Part shown: piece by piece, positions 26,294 to 39,500 of the stretch | Layout: each line of letters begins with the position of its first letter | Position numbering within the stretch: position 1 is the stretch's first letter | Assembly (NCBI GenBank): GCA_018398815.1 | Contig: CM031626.1 | Span: forward strand, 43,024,450 to 43,088,449 | DNA from: Conus ventricosus | Taxonomy: Eukaryota > Mollusca > Gastropoda > Neogastropoda > Conidae | Length of the DNA stretch: 64,000 bases | Direction of reading: 5' to 3' | Notes under the pieces: generated by a model | Seen by the model: the letters and a program-made list of their open reading frames with translations, nothing else | The model's database searches: none | What the model was told of the DNA's origin: nothing | Made by a program: the position numbers and the translations under genes

Positions 26294-29200
26294 ATGCATG
26301 CGCGCGTGTGTGTGTGAGAGTGTGTGTGTTTAGAAAGACACACACATATATTTCAAGGATCTATGTGCACATGCATACCTTATAAAACAATTACGAGCAT
26401 AGTAATTATGTTTTGGGAATTAAAACGCTATCTCGAGAAAAGGAAACAACCAAACATCAATAACAAGGAAACAAAGGATCTCAACACAAGAAACTGAAGT
26501 CATCCACAGGCTAACAACACACAGTAAACTGAAGTCATCCACAGGCTAACAACACACAGTAAACTGGACATGCCAGAGGAAGGGAGAAAAACATGCCAAG
26601 CACAGCAACAGGAACAGCTGAGCGCTGTCGCCATTAACCCAGGTAAGCTATATCTGTGTTCATCTCTGTGTGGTCCAAGTTCAAGACAACAACAACAAAA
26701 AACAGAACAAACAAACAAAACACACCCATCGGTTTAAAAACATAACATTTTCTGACTGTACGTCTTTTTTTCTTTTTCCTTTTCTTTCTTTTTTCTTGAT
26801 GGTGCTACATACACATGTCAGGGCCAGGAATGTGTAGCAATCAGGAACTTCCTCACTGCTACCTATGGTCTGGAAAACACACGCCCACAACTCCAAAGGA
26901 ATGCTGCTTATGACACCCAAATCGCCTAGCAGATTCCTTGGAGTACTGGGCGTGTATTTGTTTTCTTGTGGGAGCAAGAGTTACCCTACTTGTTTATTGT
27001 TAACTGTTTGCTGTTCCCTGCCTGAAGACAGTCTAATTCAACTGTTGCCAAACTAAAGTGGTGTAAGAAAAAAAAAAGGATTCCTTTTTCTTTTCAATGG
27101 GATTTACTTGGACTGCAAAACCTGAAGAAGTAACTTGACTCAGCTTTCACCAACTGATGTGGTCTAAGCTGCATCAAGTCAAGACATTTAACACGCATTC
27201 CGGCATAGCAATACATGACTGATATGACGAAAACTGCTACAGTAAGGCCTGAAGGCCAACAGACTGTTCATTAACTAGTAAAGCCCACTGTAACAACAGA
27301 ACTTCAAACAGCCAATCCAAACAGACGATGCAATGCACTTCTTATCCAAAGCTTCTCTCTTTCTAGCTGCAGTCTCAGACTAAATACCAAGAGTGACTTG
27401 TCACAATCGTCCGACACAGACTAGGCAGTACAAGCTTGACAGGGTTTATCTGGTCACACCACTATGCGCTGTTTTTTTTCTGCTTTTTCTTTTCTGTTCT
27501 TTTCTTTTTAGTACCAATGGATGTCTCATCAGGCTAAAGCACTAAAGTTCCCTCGTTTGTTCGGTGTGTTGCCTTTCTGAATGTGCTAGGTGAGTGGGCA
27601 CAGCCAGCAGCATTACTTTGCAGTTACATTACAAACACAATTTACCTCCCTTGTTCATTTTTTTTTTTAATTTGTTGTTTTGTTTCTCTTGTCTGATGAT
27701 GACCTCAGTTGGGCTCTGTTTGTTCTTTCTACACCGTGTTTCATGCAACAAAACCTCAACGACAGGCCTAGCAACTCAACAAAACCTCAACGACAGGCCT
27801 AGCAACTCAACAAAACCTCAACGACAGGCCTAGCAACTCAACAAAAAAAGGAAACAAGGAAAAAGAAAGAAGAACATGGCCGACACGTCATAAACCTTGG
27901 CGCCAGGGAGAAAATCCAGCAGACATCACCACCAGTGCTTATGGCTTTTCAGTCAGCACCTTCTCCCACATTTGCCTCCAACCCTCTGAATGGAATTCCC
28001 CAAACCCATCATTCTCCTGCAGCACTATCAATTCACAAGTCCAAAGCTGACATGCCTTCAGGCCACGCAAACTGAGGACACTCTGTCGTATAAATTGTGT
28101 GCTCCACTCCCATCTCATGCGTTGAAAAATAATGGATGAGTAAAACGTAGGCATGTGATCTCTCTTATGCCGATCGCAAATCTGATAGTTACAGTAGTAG
28201 TAGTGCTTCCATTTTTGCCCGCTGTAGAGCTGGACAGAAACATTCTTTCATACACACACATTCTTTCTGAACATACCCATGCGTTACAGCTTCCCCTCCC
28301 CTATCAAAGTTTTTTTTTTAAAGCCTTTTCTTTTCTCTTGTTTCCGTCTGTTACAGGTAAGATATTCGTTGACTTTTTATCTATGTGTGCGTGTGTTTGT
28401 GCTTACTTCTTGCCCTACCCACCCGCTTTTCCCTTTTGTCCTACCCATTTCTTCTTGTTTATTAAAAGATCGACTATACAGATCCTCTTCTCCTTAACTT
28501 TTGTCTTTTAACTGCACCCTTTATTAATCAAAAAAATTTCCTTCTCCTTTATTGTTTAAATTTTTAAGCTATTTCTTTTAAGTAGGCTATTCTTCACATT
28601 TCTTTCATTCAGCAGGGTTTTTTTCTCTTTTTTTTTTTTTTTTTCTAATTCCTTCTCTTTTTCACTCTACTTCTGCTGGTTTTTCTTCCCCGCCGCTCTT
28701 TGGTGCGGACTTAGCAGTGCTAGGTGCACTTGTGGTGCGGAACCTTGAAGGAAGCCAAGGTGGGGTTAAAGCCGCCCACAAAATGCACGGAGGGCAGCTC
28801 GATGCTGGGCACCGTCAGGGTCTGCTCCTGCAGGTCCATCTGCTCCCATTCAGGGCATCAGCACCGCAAGAGTTAACTCCCCCATACTGTGGGGTTGGAG
28901 AAAGGGATGGAAGGAGGGAAAAGAGTTGGGGAAGGCGGAGAGGGGCGGCAGTGAAGGTTGTGTCTATGTGTGGAAGTGTGTATGGAAACATCAGCTGTGT
29001 ACTGGGTTGCATGGAGATGAGAGAGGTAGGGTGGGTGAAAAATGGGGGTTATAGGGAACGGGGAAAAGAGGGGGGAGAGACAAAGGTATACAAGTTCACA
29101 TGTAATGCATTCCAGACAAAGGTATACAAGTTCACATGTAATGCATTCCCTTAACTGGTTTTTGTAAGCTTTCCCTTGGTTGAGTTGCAAAGTGAGACGA

Positions 29201-30293
29201 CTGCAGGCGGAAATCTAAACAAATCTTAAATAAATGTTAGCGAACCGCCCAGAGAACGTGGACAAACGAGTCACAAGACAAAACAACGCATTTCGACCTC
29301 TTAGGTCTTCTTCAGGTGAGACATAAACGAATAAAACAACGAAAATTCACTTAGCTTTGATCGCCTTCTTCCTTGCGCTGAACTCTGAAGTGATCTGAAG
29401 CGATCAAAGCTATGTGAATTTTCGTTGTTTTATTCGTTTATGTCTCACCTTTAAGTTTCGCAATTGGCCTTTTTTTTTTTTTCTTCTTTCACTCTTCAAT
29501 GTGAACTGCCTGCTGAAATTCCCGGGTAGGGTGGAGGATGGCTTGTGATGCCACGACAACAGATTCTGCTGTTGACCATTCTCTGGATCAGCAAACCAGT
29601 CTTGCAGCATCTTTCGTTCTGAGGGGCTCTGTTTCCCTTCTCCTGAATTACAGCCTTCTGTGGTGTGTGGCTGACCAGTAGTTGTACAGGTAAATCATAT
29701 CAGAACCACTCCTTGCCCCGCCCATCCCCATGTGGTGTGTGGCTGACCAGTAGTTGTACAGCTAAATCATATCAGAACCACTCCTTGCCCCGCCCATCCC
29801 CATCCCCGCCCCTCCCCGAACTGACCGACTTTTTTATCTTGTGGTTCAGGATGATGATGACCGTGACGGCGTCTTGTTGAGCGGCAGTTGACTGAAACTT
29901 CTGCCAGACTCACCCAGTCTTCGTCTCCATTCGCTCCCTACCTCCTCCCATCCGCATCCTGCTCACCCCCCCCCTCCCCCCCCATTCTTCCCCTCCCCCC
30001 TCCTTCCTTTCCCTCCTGACTGTCTTCAGAACAGTATGGCTGCAAGGGAGTCCACTCTGACATGTCTGCCAGTCCCCCCCCCCCCCCCCCCCCCCCCCAC
30101 ATTCTTCCCCTCCCCTCCTTCCTTTCCCTCCTGACTGTCTTCAGAACAGTATGGCTGCAAGGGAGTCCACTCTGACATGTCTGCCAGTCCCACCCCTCAC
30201 TCCCCACCTGTTCTTCTTTCCTTGCCTTGCCTGCTCAGTCACTTCCGTCTGGTTCTTCGGGATGATATGGCTGGAAGGTTGGGGGGTGTATTT

Positions 30294-30344
<51 letters not shown>

Positions 30345-30472
30345 ATGTGTGTATGTGTGTGTATGTGTGTGCGCGCTTGTACCTGTGCATGTGTATGTGC
30401 ATGCATATGTATTTGTGTGTGTGTGTCTGTATGCGAGTGTGTGTATGTATGTATGTGTGTATGCATGTGTGT

Positions 30473-30521
<49 letters not shown>

Positions 30522-33500
30522 TCTTGCCAGGCCCAGTCGCCTCCTTGCCTCATCTCCCTCACCCTCCTCCCCATCAGGATGACATTTCTCCCAGGCCCAG
30601 TCGCCTCCTTGCCTCATCTCCCTCACCCTCCTCCCCATCAGGATGACATTTCTCCCAGGCCCAGTCGCCTCCTTGCCTCATCTCCCTCACCCTCCTCCCC
30701 ATCAGGATGACATTTCTCCCAGGCCCAGTCGCCTCCTTGCCTCATCTCCCTCACCCTCCTCCCCATCAGGATGACATTTCTCCTAGGCCCAGTCGCCTCC
30801 TTGCCTCATCTCCCTCACCCTCCTCCCCCATCAGGATGACATGTTGACATTTCTCCCAGGCCCAGTCGCCTCCTTGCCTCCATCTCCCTCACTCTCCTCC
30901 CCATCAGGATGACATTTCTCCCAGGCCCAGTCGCCTCCTTGCCTCCATCTCCCTCACTCTCCTCCCCATCAGGATGACATGTTGACATTTCTCCCAGGCC
31001 CAGTCGCCTCCTTGCCTCATCTCCTTCCTGCCTTCCCCCTCCACTCCCCACTCCACGCGCTCATCACACACTCAGACTCCTTTACCCGATGTACTTTTCA
31101 ACTAAAATGAGTGTTTTCGACAGAGCGTGTGTATACGTCTTCCAAACTTTCGCCAAGCGGGAGGAGGGGGTGGGTGGGTCATATTCATCTACCACCATTC
31201 AGCAGAAAGCAGAGGGATACCTGTTCTTTCGGTACGTAGTGTCAAAACAGTTTTTCCCTATACAAACTACATTCACATCTGATCCATCAGCATACACTGG
31301 CACAACTTCAGGCTTCCTCACCACTTTCTTTCAGTATTTTAGTGCCTGTAGTCCTCACCATTGTTTCAACGTACTGCTATGTCAGCAAAGACACAGATGC
31401 AGCCAGATGCGATTTTGTGCATAACATGGAGAGTTGCTCTTTGGTAATAGCACAAACACAGTGGTTACAAGCCACAGGTTACATTACCACTCAAAAACTT
31501 CATCTCGCCATTTGTTTTCAGTTCATCGTATTAATCCTATTTTCACCAAATGTGTACAAAATTCGACAAAATCGTATCCTTCCCCTGCTCCTAGACTGAC
31601 CTCCATTTTGTTCTCCAGGATGACACGGTTGTGAGGAGTCTTGCCGACCAAGATTTCATTCTGGTATTTCTGCCATGCCGCCTCAAGGATGTGGCACTCC
31701 TTCAGCTTCAGGGCGCGGTATCGCCGCTTACGTCGTTCCTCCCAGATGATGCCAGAGCTGTCCCAGCAAGCACGCGCGCACACAAACACACACACACACA
31801 CCAGTCCAGTTTAAAATAATTTTACAGGTTATTTTTTTATCAACAAACACAAAAGTTAAATGACTGTTTCCCTGGCTCTTAGTGAAAGAGGACATTTAAG
31901 AATGAACGAAGTAAAATTTTAAAAAAGAGAGAGAGACAGAGACAGAGAGAGGGAAAGAGAGGGAGAGAGAGAGAGAAGCAAGAGGAGGACAGACGATTAA
32001 TCTGAACAGAACATGGTAATACACCTTCAGAAAAAAAGTACACCACCAACGAATCATCAAAGAAATGAATAAATGAAGTATCCTGCTAATTTCTCTGCTA
32101 AAGATGGGACAATGTTACATCAAGCAGGAGACATTAAGAAGGTAAAGAAAAAACATTGTGAAAAAAGGGCAGAAAATCACCCAGTAAAAAGCAGACTGTG
32201 TCCTTAGAGGTCAAAGATCATAGAGATGCAGAGCAGAAACATTATGAAAAAAGGGCAGAAAATCACCCAGTAAAAAGCAGACTGTGTCCTTAGAGGTCAA
32301 AGATCATAGAGATGCAGAGCAGAAACATTATGAAAAAAGGGCAGAAAATCACCCAGTAAAAAGCAGACTGTGTCCTTAGAGGTCAAAGATCATAGAGATG
32401 CAGAGCAGAAACATTATGAAAAAAGGGCAGAAAATCACCCAGTAAAAAGCAGACTGTGTCCTTAGAGGTCAAAGATCATAGAGATGCAGAGCAGAAACAT
32501 TATGAAAAAAGGGCAGAAAATCACCCAGTAAAAAGCAGACTGTGTCCTTAGAGGTCAAAGATCATAGAGATGCAGAGGAGAAACATTATGAAAAAGGGGC
32601 AGAAAATCACCCAGTAAAAACAGACTGTGTCCTTAGAGGTCAAAGGTCATAGAGATGCAGATGAGAAACTGAGCAAAGGTCATAGAGATGCAGATGAGAA
32701 ACTGAGCACAGGACATAGACATGCAGATGAGAAACTGAGCAAAGGTCATAGAGATGCAGATGAGAAACTGAGCACAGGACATAGACATGCAGATGAGAAA
32801 CTGAGCAAAGGTCATAGAGATGCAGATGAGAAACTGAGCACAGGACATAGACATGCAGATGAGAAACTGAGCAAAGGTCATAGAGATGCAGATGAGAAAC
32901 TGAGCACAGGACATAGACATGCAGATGAGAAACTGAGCAAAGGTCATAGAGATGCAGATGAGAAACTGAGCACAGGACAATTACAAAAGGTAAAAAGGAG
33001 CTACTGAAAACAGAACAGGAAAATTATGAAGGTTATGAGGAGACACTTGTTGACAGAGGAACATCATGCAGGTAATGAGGAGACACTGTCAACAGAGAGG
33101 AAAAAATTATAAAGGTAATGAGGAGACACTGTCAACAGAGAGGACAAAATTATAAAGGTAATGAGGAGACACTGTCAACAGAGAGGAAAAAATTATAAAG
33201 GTAATGAGGAGACACTGTCAACAGAATACAGGAATTACAGAGGTAATGAGAAGACATTGCTAAACAGAAGAGAAAAATGATAAAGGTATTCAGGAGATGC
33301 TGTCAACAGAAGAGAGGAATTCTAGAGGTCATAAGAAGATGCTGTCAACAGAGGAGAGGAATTATAGAGGTAATAAGGAGACGCTGTCAACAGAGGAGAG
33401 GAATTCTAGAGGCCATAAGGAGACGCTGTCAACAGAGGAGAGGAATTATAGAGGTCATAAGGAGACGCTGTCAACAGAGGAGAGGAATTCTAGAGGTCAT

Positions 33501-36500
33501 AAGGAGATGCTGTCAACAGAGGAGAGGAATTATAGAGGTCATAAGGAGACGCTGTCAACAGAGGAGAGGAATTCTAGAGGTCATAAGGAGACGCTGTCAA
33601 CAGAGGAGAGGAATTATAGAGGTAATAAGGAGACGCTGTCAACAGAGGAGAGGAATTATAGAGGTCATAAGGAGACGCTGTCAACAGAGGAGAGGAATTC
33701 TAGAGGTCATAAGGAGACGCTGTCAACAGAGGAGAGGAATTCTAGAGGTCATAAGGAGACGCTGTCAACAGAGGAGAGGAATTATAGAGGTCATAAGGAG
33801 ACGCTGTCAACAGAGGAGAGGAATTATAGAGGTAATAAGGAGACGCTGTCAACAGAGGAGAGGAATTCTAGAGGTCATAAGGAGACGCTGTCAACAGAGG
33901 AGAGGAATTATAGAGGTCATAAGGAGACGCTGTCAACAGAGGAGAGGAATTATAGAGGTCATAAGGAGACGCTGTCAACAGAGGAGAGGAATTATAGAGG
34001 TAATAAGGAGACGCTGTTAAACAGAAGAGAAAGATTATACGACTGTACACTGTGAACTAGCTACCTAGGGGAATGAACAGGAATCAAACGATGAACAAGG
34101 GCTGAGAAATGTAAAGAAAGGGGGACAATCTGCAGAAAGCAGCCAATGAAGGTGGAGGAGGAGGGTGGAGGGATGGGGGTGGAGGAGAAGGGTGGAGGAG
34201 GAGGGTGGAGGGATGGGGGTGGAGGAGAAGGGTGGAGGAGGAGGGTGGAGGGATGGGGGTGGAGGAGAAGGGTGGAGGAGAAGGGTGGAGGAGAAGGGTG
34301 GAGGAGGAGGGTGGAGGGATGGGGGTGGAGGAGAAGGGTGGAGGAGGAGGGTGGAGGGATGGGGGTGGAGGAGAAGGGTGGAGGAGGAGGGTGGAGGGAT
34401 GGGGGTGGAGGAGAAGGGTGGAGGAGGAGGGTGGAGGGCTGGGGGTGCAGCAGAGGAAGTCGGTCAAGATTTTGAGTCTCACCTAAATTCAAAAGAACAG
34501 ACTATAGATAACTGTACCACACAACCAGCCTGCCAACAGTTAATCCAACCAACCAATCATCCAGCCAGCCAAGCACCTACCCATCAAGCCAGCCAGCCAG
34601 TGAGCAACCTGTCCACCACGCCATCCACCATCTACCCTTATAAATAGTTCCCAACCTGTCCACCAAGCCATCCACCATCTACCCTTATAAACAGTTCCCA
34701 ACCTGTCCACCAAGCCATCCACCATCTACCCTTATAAACAGTTCCCAACCTGTCCACCAAGCCATCCACCATCTACCCTTATAAACAGTTCCCAAGCTAG
34801 CCAGCAAGTCAACCAGCTGTTCATCCAACCAACCAACAATCCATTCATCCTACCATCAAACCATCTATCCAGTCAGCAATCCCTCCCTTCCTCCAACCAT
34901 CCCCACAGCCAACAGACCATCCATACATCCTACCAAGAATCCAGCAACTTATCCATCAACCCATCCTACCACCCAACCATCTATCCAGTCAGCAATCCAT
35001 CCCTTCCTCCAGCCATTCACAAAGTCAACAAACAACCCACCCACCCAACCAACAATCCAACCTTGTGGCAAACCAACCAGCCTGCTCAATCCATGCATCT
35101 TGCCGTCACCTACCAATCATACCAGCCATATAAACAGCTGCCAAGCTAGCAACCAAGTCAACCAACCAGCTATCCAGCCATCCAACCCACAATCCAGCAT
35201 TTCATCCATCCATCCATCCATCCTGCCCAACCATCTATCCAGTCAACGATCCCTCCCTTCCTCCAATTATCCACACAGCCAACCAACCAAAAATCCTCCA
35301 ACTATCCACACAGCCAACGGACCGTCCATCCAACCAACCAACAATCCCATCTTCTGGTAAACCAACCAGCCAACTTGATTCATCTATCAATCCATCCTGC
35401 CTACCACCTGCCTATCAAACCAACCATCCATCCATCCACCCGTCAATCAAACCAACCAACCAACCATCCATCTGATATCCACTCAACCAGCCAGCCAGCC
35501 AACCAGCAATCCAGTGAGCCATCCAACCAATCCATCCATCCTGTCAGCCTACAAACTGACCAATCCAAGGAAAAACCTCCACCATGCGTTCACTGAACCA
35601 TCCAGTAAATAACCAACTATTCAATCCTCCATCCAACCTGTCAAACATCCAGCTAAACAGCCAACCAGCCAAAGGACAACCTCCACCCCATCTCCACCCC
35701 TTCCCCCCACCTCCCCTGACCTGGTGATGCCGAGGAAGGCCACCTCGGAGTTGTTGTAGTTGTTGACCAGAGACAGGCCGAAGCCCTGAAGCTGCAGGTT
35801 GATCTCCTGCTCAACCTGCTCCAGCTCTCCTGCCTGAACAATCAGATCCCAGGCATCGCGCAATATTGAGACATGACTCAACACCTGATCGTTAAGACAG
35901 TGATTATCATTACTGTGTCTGTCATATTAACCAGTGACATGTTGTTACGACAGCAGCCCTGAAAAAGAAAAGTATTTTCCTCAGGTGGAAAAAAAAAAAA
36001 GAGTAGAAACAAACTTCATGTGCCAATGGCGAGAACATGTCAATGTAACAAAATTTGCCGCTCATCGTTACAATCTAACCGGCAGCTTTTCAGATCCAAT
36101 CATCTAATTCTATGGCATGTCATAATCAATACAACAAGTGTTACCGACACCTTAAATCTTCAAAATGTTGGATATTTGTTGTTTCTTTCTTTTTTTTTCT
36201 CCTTTTTTTGAAAATACAATTGTCTGAGGAACAAAAATTGTGCCCGTTTACTTTAAATTTTGTTATTAATGTCAGGGAGAGCAGAATCGATCACTTTTGT
36301 CAGTCTTTGTCCCTGTTTTACACAATACATTGTGAAATTTAAAGTTATGAAACATCTCTGATTATGTGGCTAGTATCTTGCATTGTTTGTGGCGCAAATT
36401 TTTCAGGCTCACGATTAAAACATTTATTTCCCAATCCAAAATTCTGAAGGACTGACTAAAGGCTAAATTGGAACTATCTTACTTTTAAGGGTTGAAGAGG

Positions 36501-39500
36501 ATAGTTACAATGTGTCTGTCATTTGACCCAATAGCTGACGGTGATGACAGGATCATCATAATGTGTCCTACAGAAGATCTTGTTGCTGACCATGATGCCA
36601 AGACTATCAGGATACATAATCAGTCTGCCAAATTTCCTGAAGTTCGGCATCATGCCACGCCAACCTAAATCACCTGCAGATTCTCAGGGTTTGTGAAAGG
36701 AAGAAACAACATGATACTGACGGGAGAAAACAAGACTGTTGCATCCACAAAAGGCACTAACTTTTCCCAAAAATGATCAAACGCAACGCATTAAAAACAT
36801 TATCAAAAACAAAAGAACAGAAAACAAATCAAAATGGAAAACAGTCAAGAGAACGAAAATAAAGATATGCACAACATAATTCTGAGAAACAAGTTGAACA
36901 GGAAAAAAACCTGTAAAGTATGTACACTTTAAAAACAAAATAAGTACTTGGGGGAAAAAAAACAACTTATGAACAAAAAGTAAACAAACAAATCAATCAC
37001 AGCTTACCAAAGATGCATCAATTGCCTGTCATGTCAATTTTACACACACACACACAAACACACACAAATCTTGAAGAATAATCATGAACACTTGTAAAAG
37101 TACAAACTAAGGAATTAATTCAGAACGCAATCATGAACCAACTCACATACACGCACACCACGCCCAAACACTTATCAACCAACTCACATACACGCAAACC
37201 ACGCCCAAACACTCATCTGCGCACCACATCAAGTACCGACCAATGGAGGACATGTACAAAAGGGGCGTATACGTAGAGACAAAACAATTTATTCAGGATG
37301 CAAGCACGCACTCATATACAAGCCACCAAAGTCCAAATGTTCAGTTGCACAGCACTGAGTGAATCCACAAGCATGCAGGTCAGACTCCTACACACAGAGA
37401 CATACATGCATTCCCTTAAAGGCCCCTCCCTGCCTACACACATACACAAAGGAAAGGCGTCGTAGCAAAGAAAACATTCACCTAAGAAGTGACACATTCC
37501 TGGATCCAAGGTTCCAGACTCACACTGATTTCCTTCCCCCCTTTTCCCCAGATCTGAAGTGGTGGACTGAGACAGCAAGCACAGTGTGCGTTCTGCCAGA
37601 CTTTGTGTGTCTGGTCTACTTGGACAGTCCTCTGAAGCCAGGCTTTGTGTGTCTGGTCTACTTGGACAGTCCTCTGAAGCCAGGCTTTGTGTGTCTGGTC
37701 TACTTGGACAGTCCTCTGAAGCCAGGCTTTGTGTGTCTGGTCTACTTGGACAGTCCTCTGAAGCCAGGCTTTGTGTGTCTGGTCTACTTGGACAGTCCTC
37801 TGAAGCCAGGCTTTGTGTGTCTGGTCTACTTGGACAGTCCTCTGAAGCCAGGCTTTGTGTGTCTGGTCTACTTGGACAGTCCTCTGAAGCCAGGCTTTGT
37901 GTGTCTGGTCTACTTGGACAGTCCTCTGAAGCCAGGCTTTGTGTGTCTGGTCTACTTGGACAGTCCTCTGAAGCCAGGCTTTGTGTGTCTGGTCTACTTG
38001 GACAGTCCTCTGAAGCCAGGCTTTGTGTGTCTGGTCTACTTGGACAGTCCTCTGAAGCCAGGCTTTGTGTGTCTGGTCTACTTGGACAGTCCTCTGAAGC
38101 CAGGCTTTGTGTGTCTGGTCTACTTGGACAGTCCTCTGAAGCCTCACATGAGCCCTCCTAAGATTTCAGAGTTGCATTAGTAGATACATCTTGGTGTCAG
38201 CATGGAATTCAACCCAAATCATCAACAACGTCAGCAGAGGCTACTTCAGCTGGGGCTACAACATCAGGTGGGGCTACAACGTCAGCTGGGGCTACAACAT
38301 CAGGTGGGGCTACGTCAGCTGGGGCTACAACGTCAGCTGGGGCTACAACATCAGGTGGGGCTACAACATCAGGTGGGGCTACAACGTCAGCTGGGGCTAC
38401 AACATCAGGTGGGGCTACGTCAGCTGGGGCTACAACGTCAGGTGGGGCTACAATGTCAGGTGGGGCAACGTCAGCTGGGGCTACAACATCAGGTGGGGCT
38501 ACAACATCAGGTGGGGCTACAACGTCAGGTGGGGCTACAACATCAGGTGGGGCTACAATGTCAGGTGGGGCAACGTCAGCTGGGGCTACAACATCAGGTG
38601 GGGCTACAACATCAGGTGGGGCTACAATGTCAGCTGGGGCTACAACATCAGGTGGGGCTACGTCAGCTGGGGCTACAACGTCAGGTGGGGCTACAAGGTC
38701 AGCTGGGGCTACAACGTCAGGTGGGGCTACAATGTCAGCTGGGGCTACAACATCAGGTGGGGCTACAACGTCAGGTGGGGCTACAAGGTCAGCTGGGGCT
38801 ACAACATCAGCTGGGGCTACAACGTCAGGTGGGGCTACAACGTCAGCTGGGGCTACAACGTCAGGTGGGGGCTACAACGTCAGGTGGGGGCTACGTAAGT
38901 TGGGGCTACAATGTCCGGTGGGGGCTATGTCAGCTGGGGCTACAACGTCAGGTGGGGCTACAACGTCAGGTGGGGCTACAATGTCAGGTGGGGCTACAAC
39001 GTCAGCTGGGACTACAACGTCAGGTGGGGCTACAACATCAGGTGGGGCTACAACGTCAGGTGGGGCTACAACGTCAGGTGGAGCTACAACGTCAGGTGGG
39101 GCTACAACATCAGGTGGGGCTACAACGTCAGGTGGGGCTACGTCAGCCGGGACTACGTCAGGTGGGGCTACAACGTCAGGTGGGGCTACAACGTCAGGTG
39201 GGGCTACAACGTCAGGTGGAGCTACAACGTCAGGTGGGGCTACAACATCAGGTGGGGCTACAACGTCAGGTGGGGCTACGTCAGCCGGGACTACGTCAGG
39301 TGGGGCTACAACGTCAGGTAGGGCTACAACATCAGGTGGGGCTACAACGTCAGCTACGGCTACAACGTCAGGTGGAGCTACAACGTCAGGTGGGGCTACA
39401 ACGTCAGGTGGGGCTACAATGTCAGGTGGGGCTACAATGTCAGCTGGGGCTACAGCGTCAGGTGGGGCTACAATGTCAGGTGGGGCTATGTCAGCTGGGG

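Noticed and set aside
29700..30100. C-rich stretches considered as CpG-island promoter
   Set aside because: CpG is sparse and the sequence is a pyrimidine-rich duplication with a C-run; it is deep inside an intron.
33277..34055. Two plus-strand frames of about 250 codons (RRRCQQRRG and [11 protein letters not shown] repeats)
   Set aside because: Open only because the array unit is 42 bp; two frames are equally open and neither has a family match.
37359..38180. 273-codon plus-strand frame [14 protein letters not shown] repeats, and the 221-codon minus frame opposite
   Set aside because: Product of thirteen identical 42-bp units; the non-repetitive ends show no coding character.
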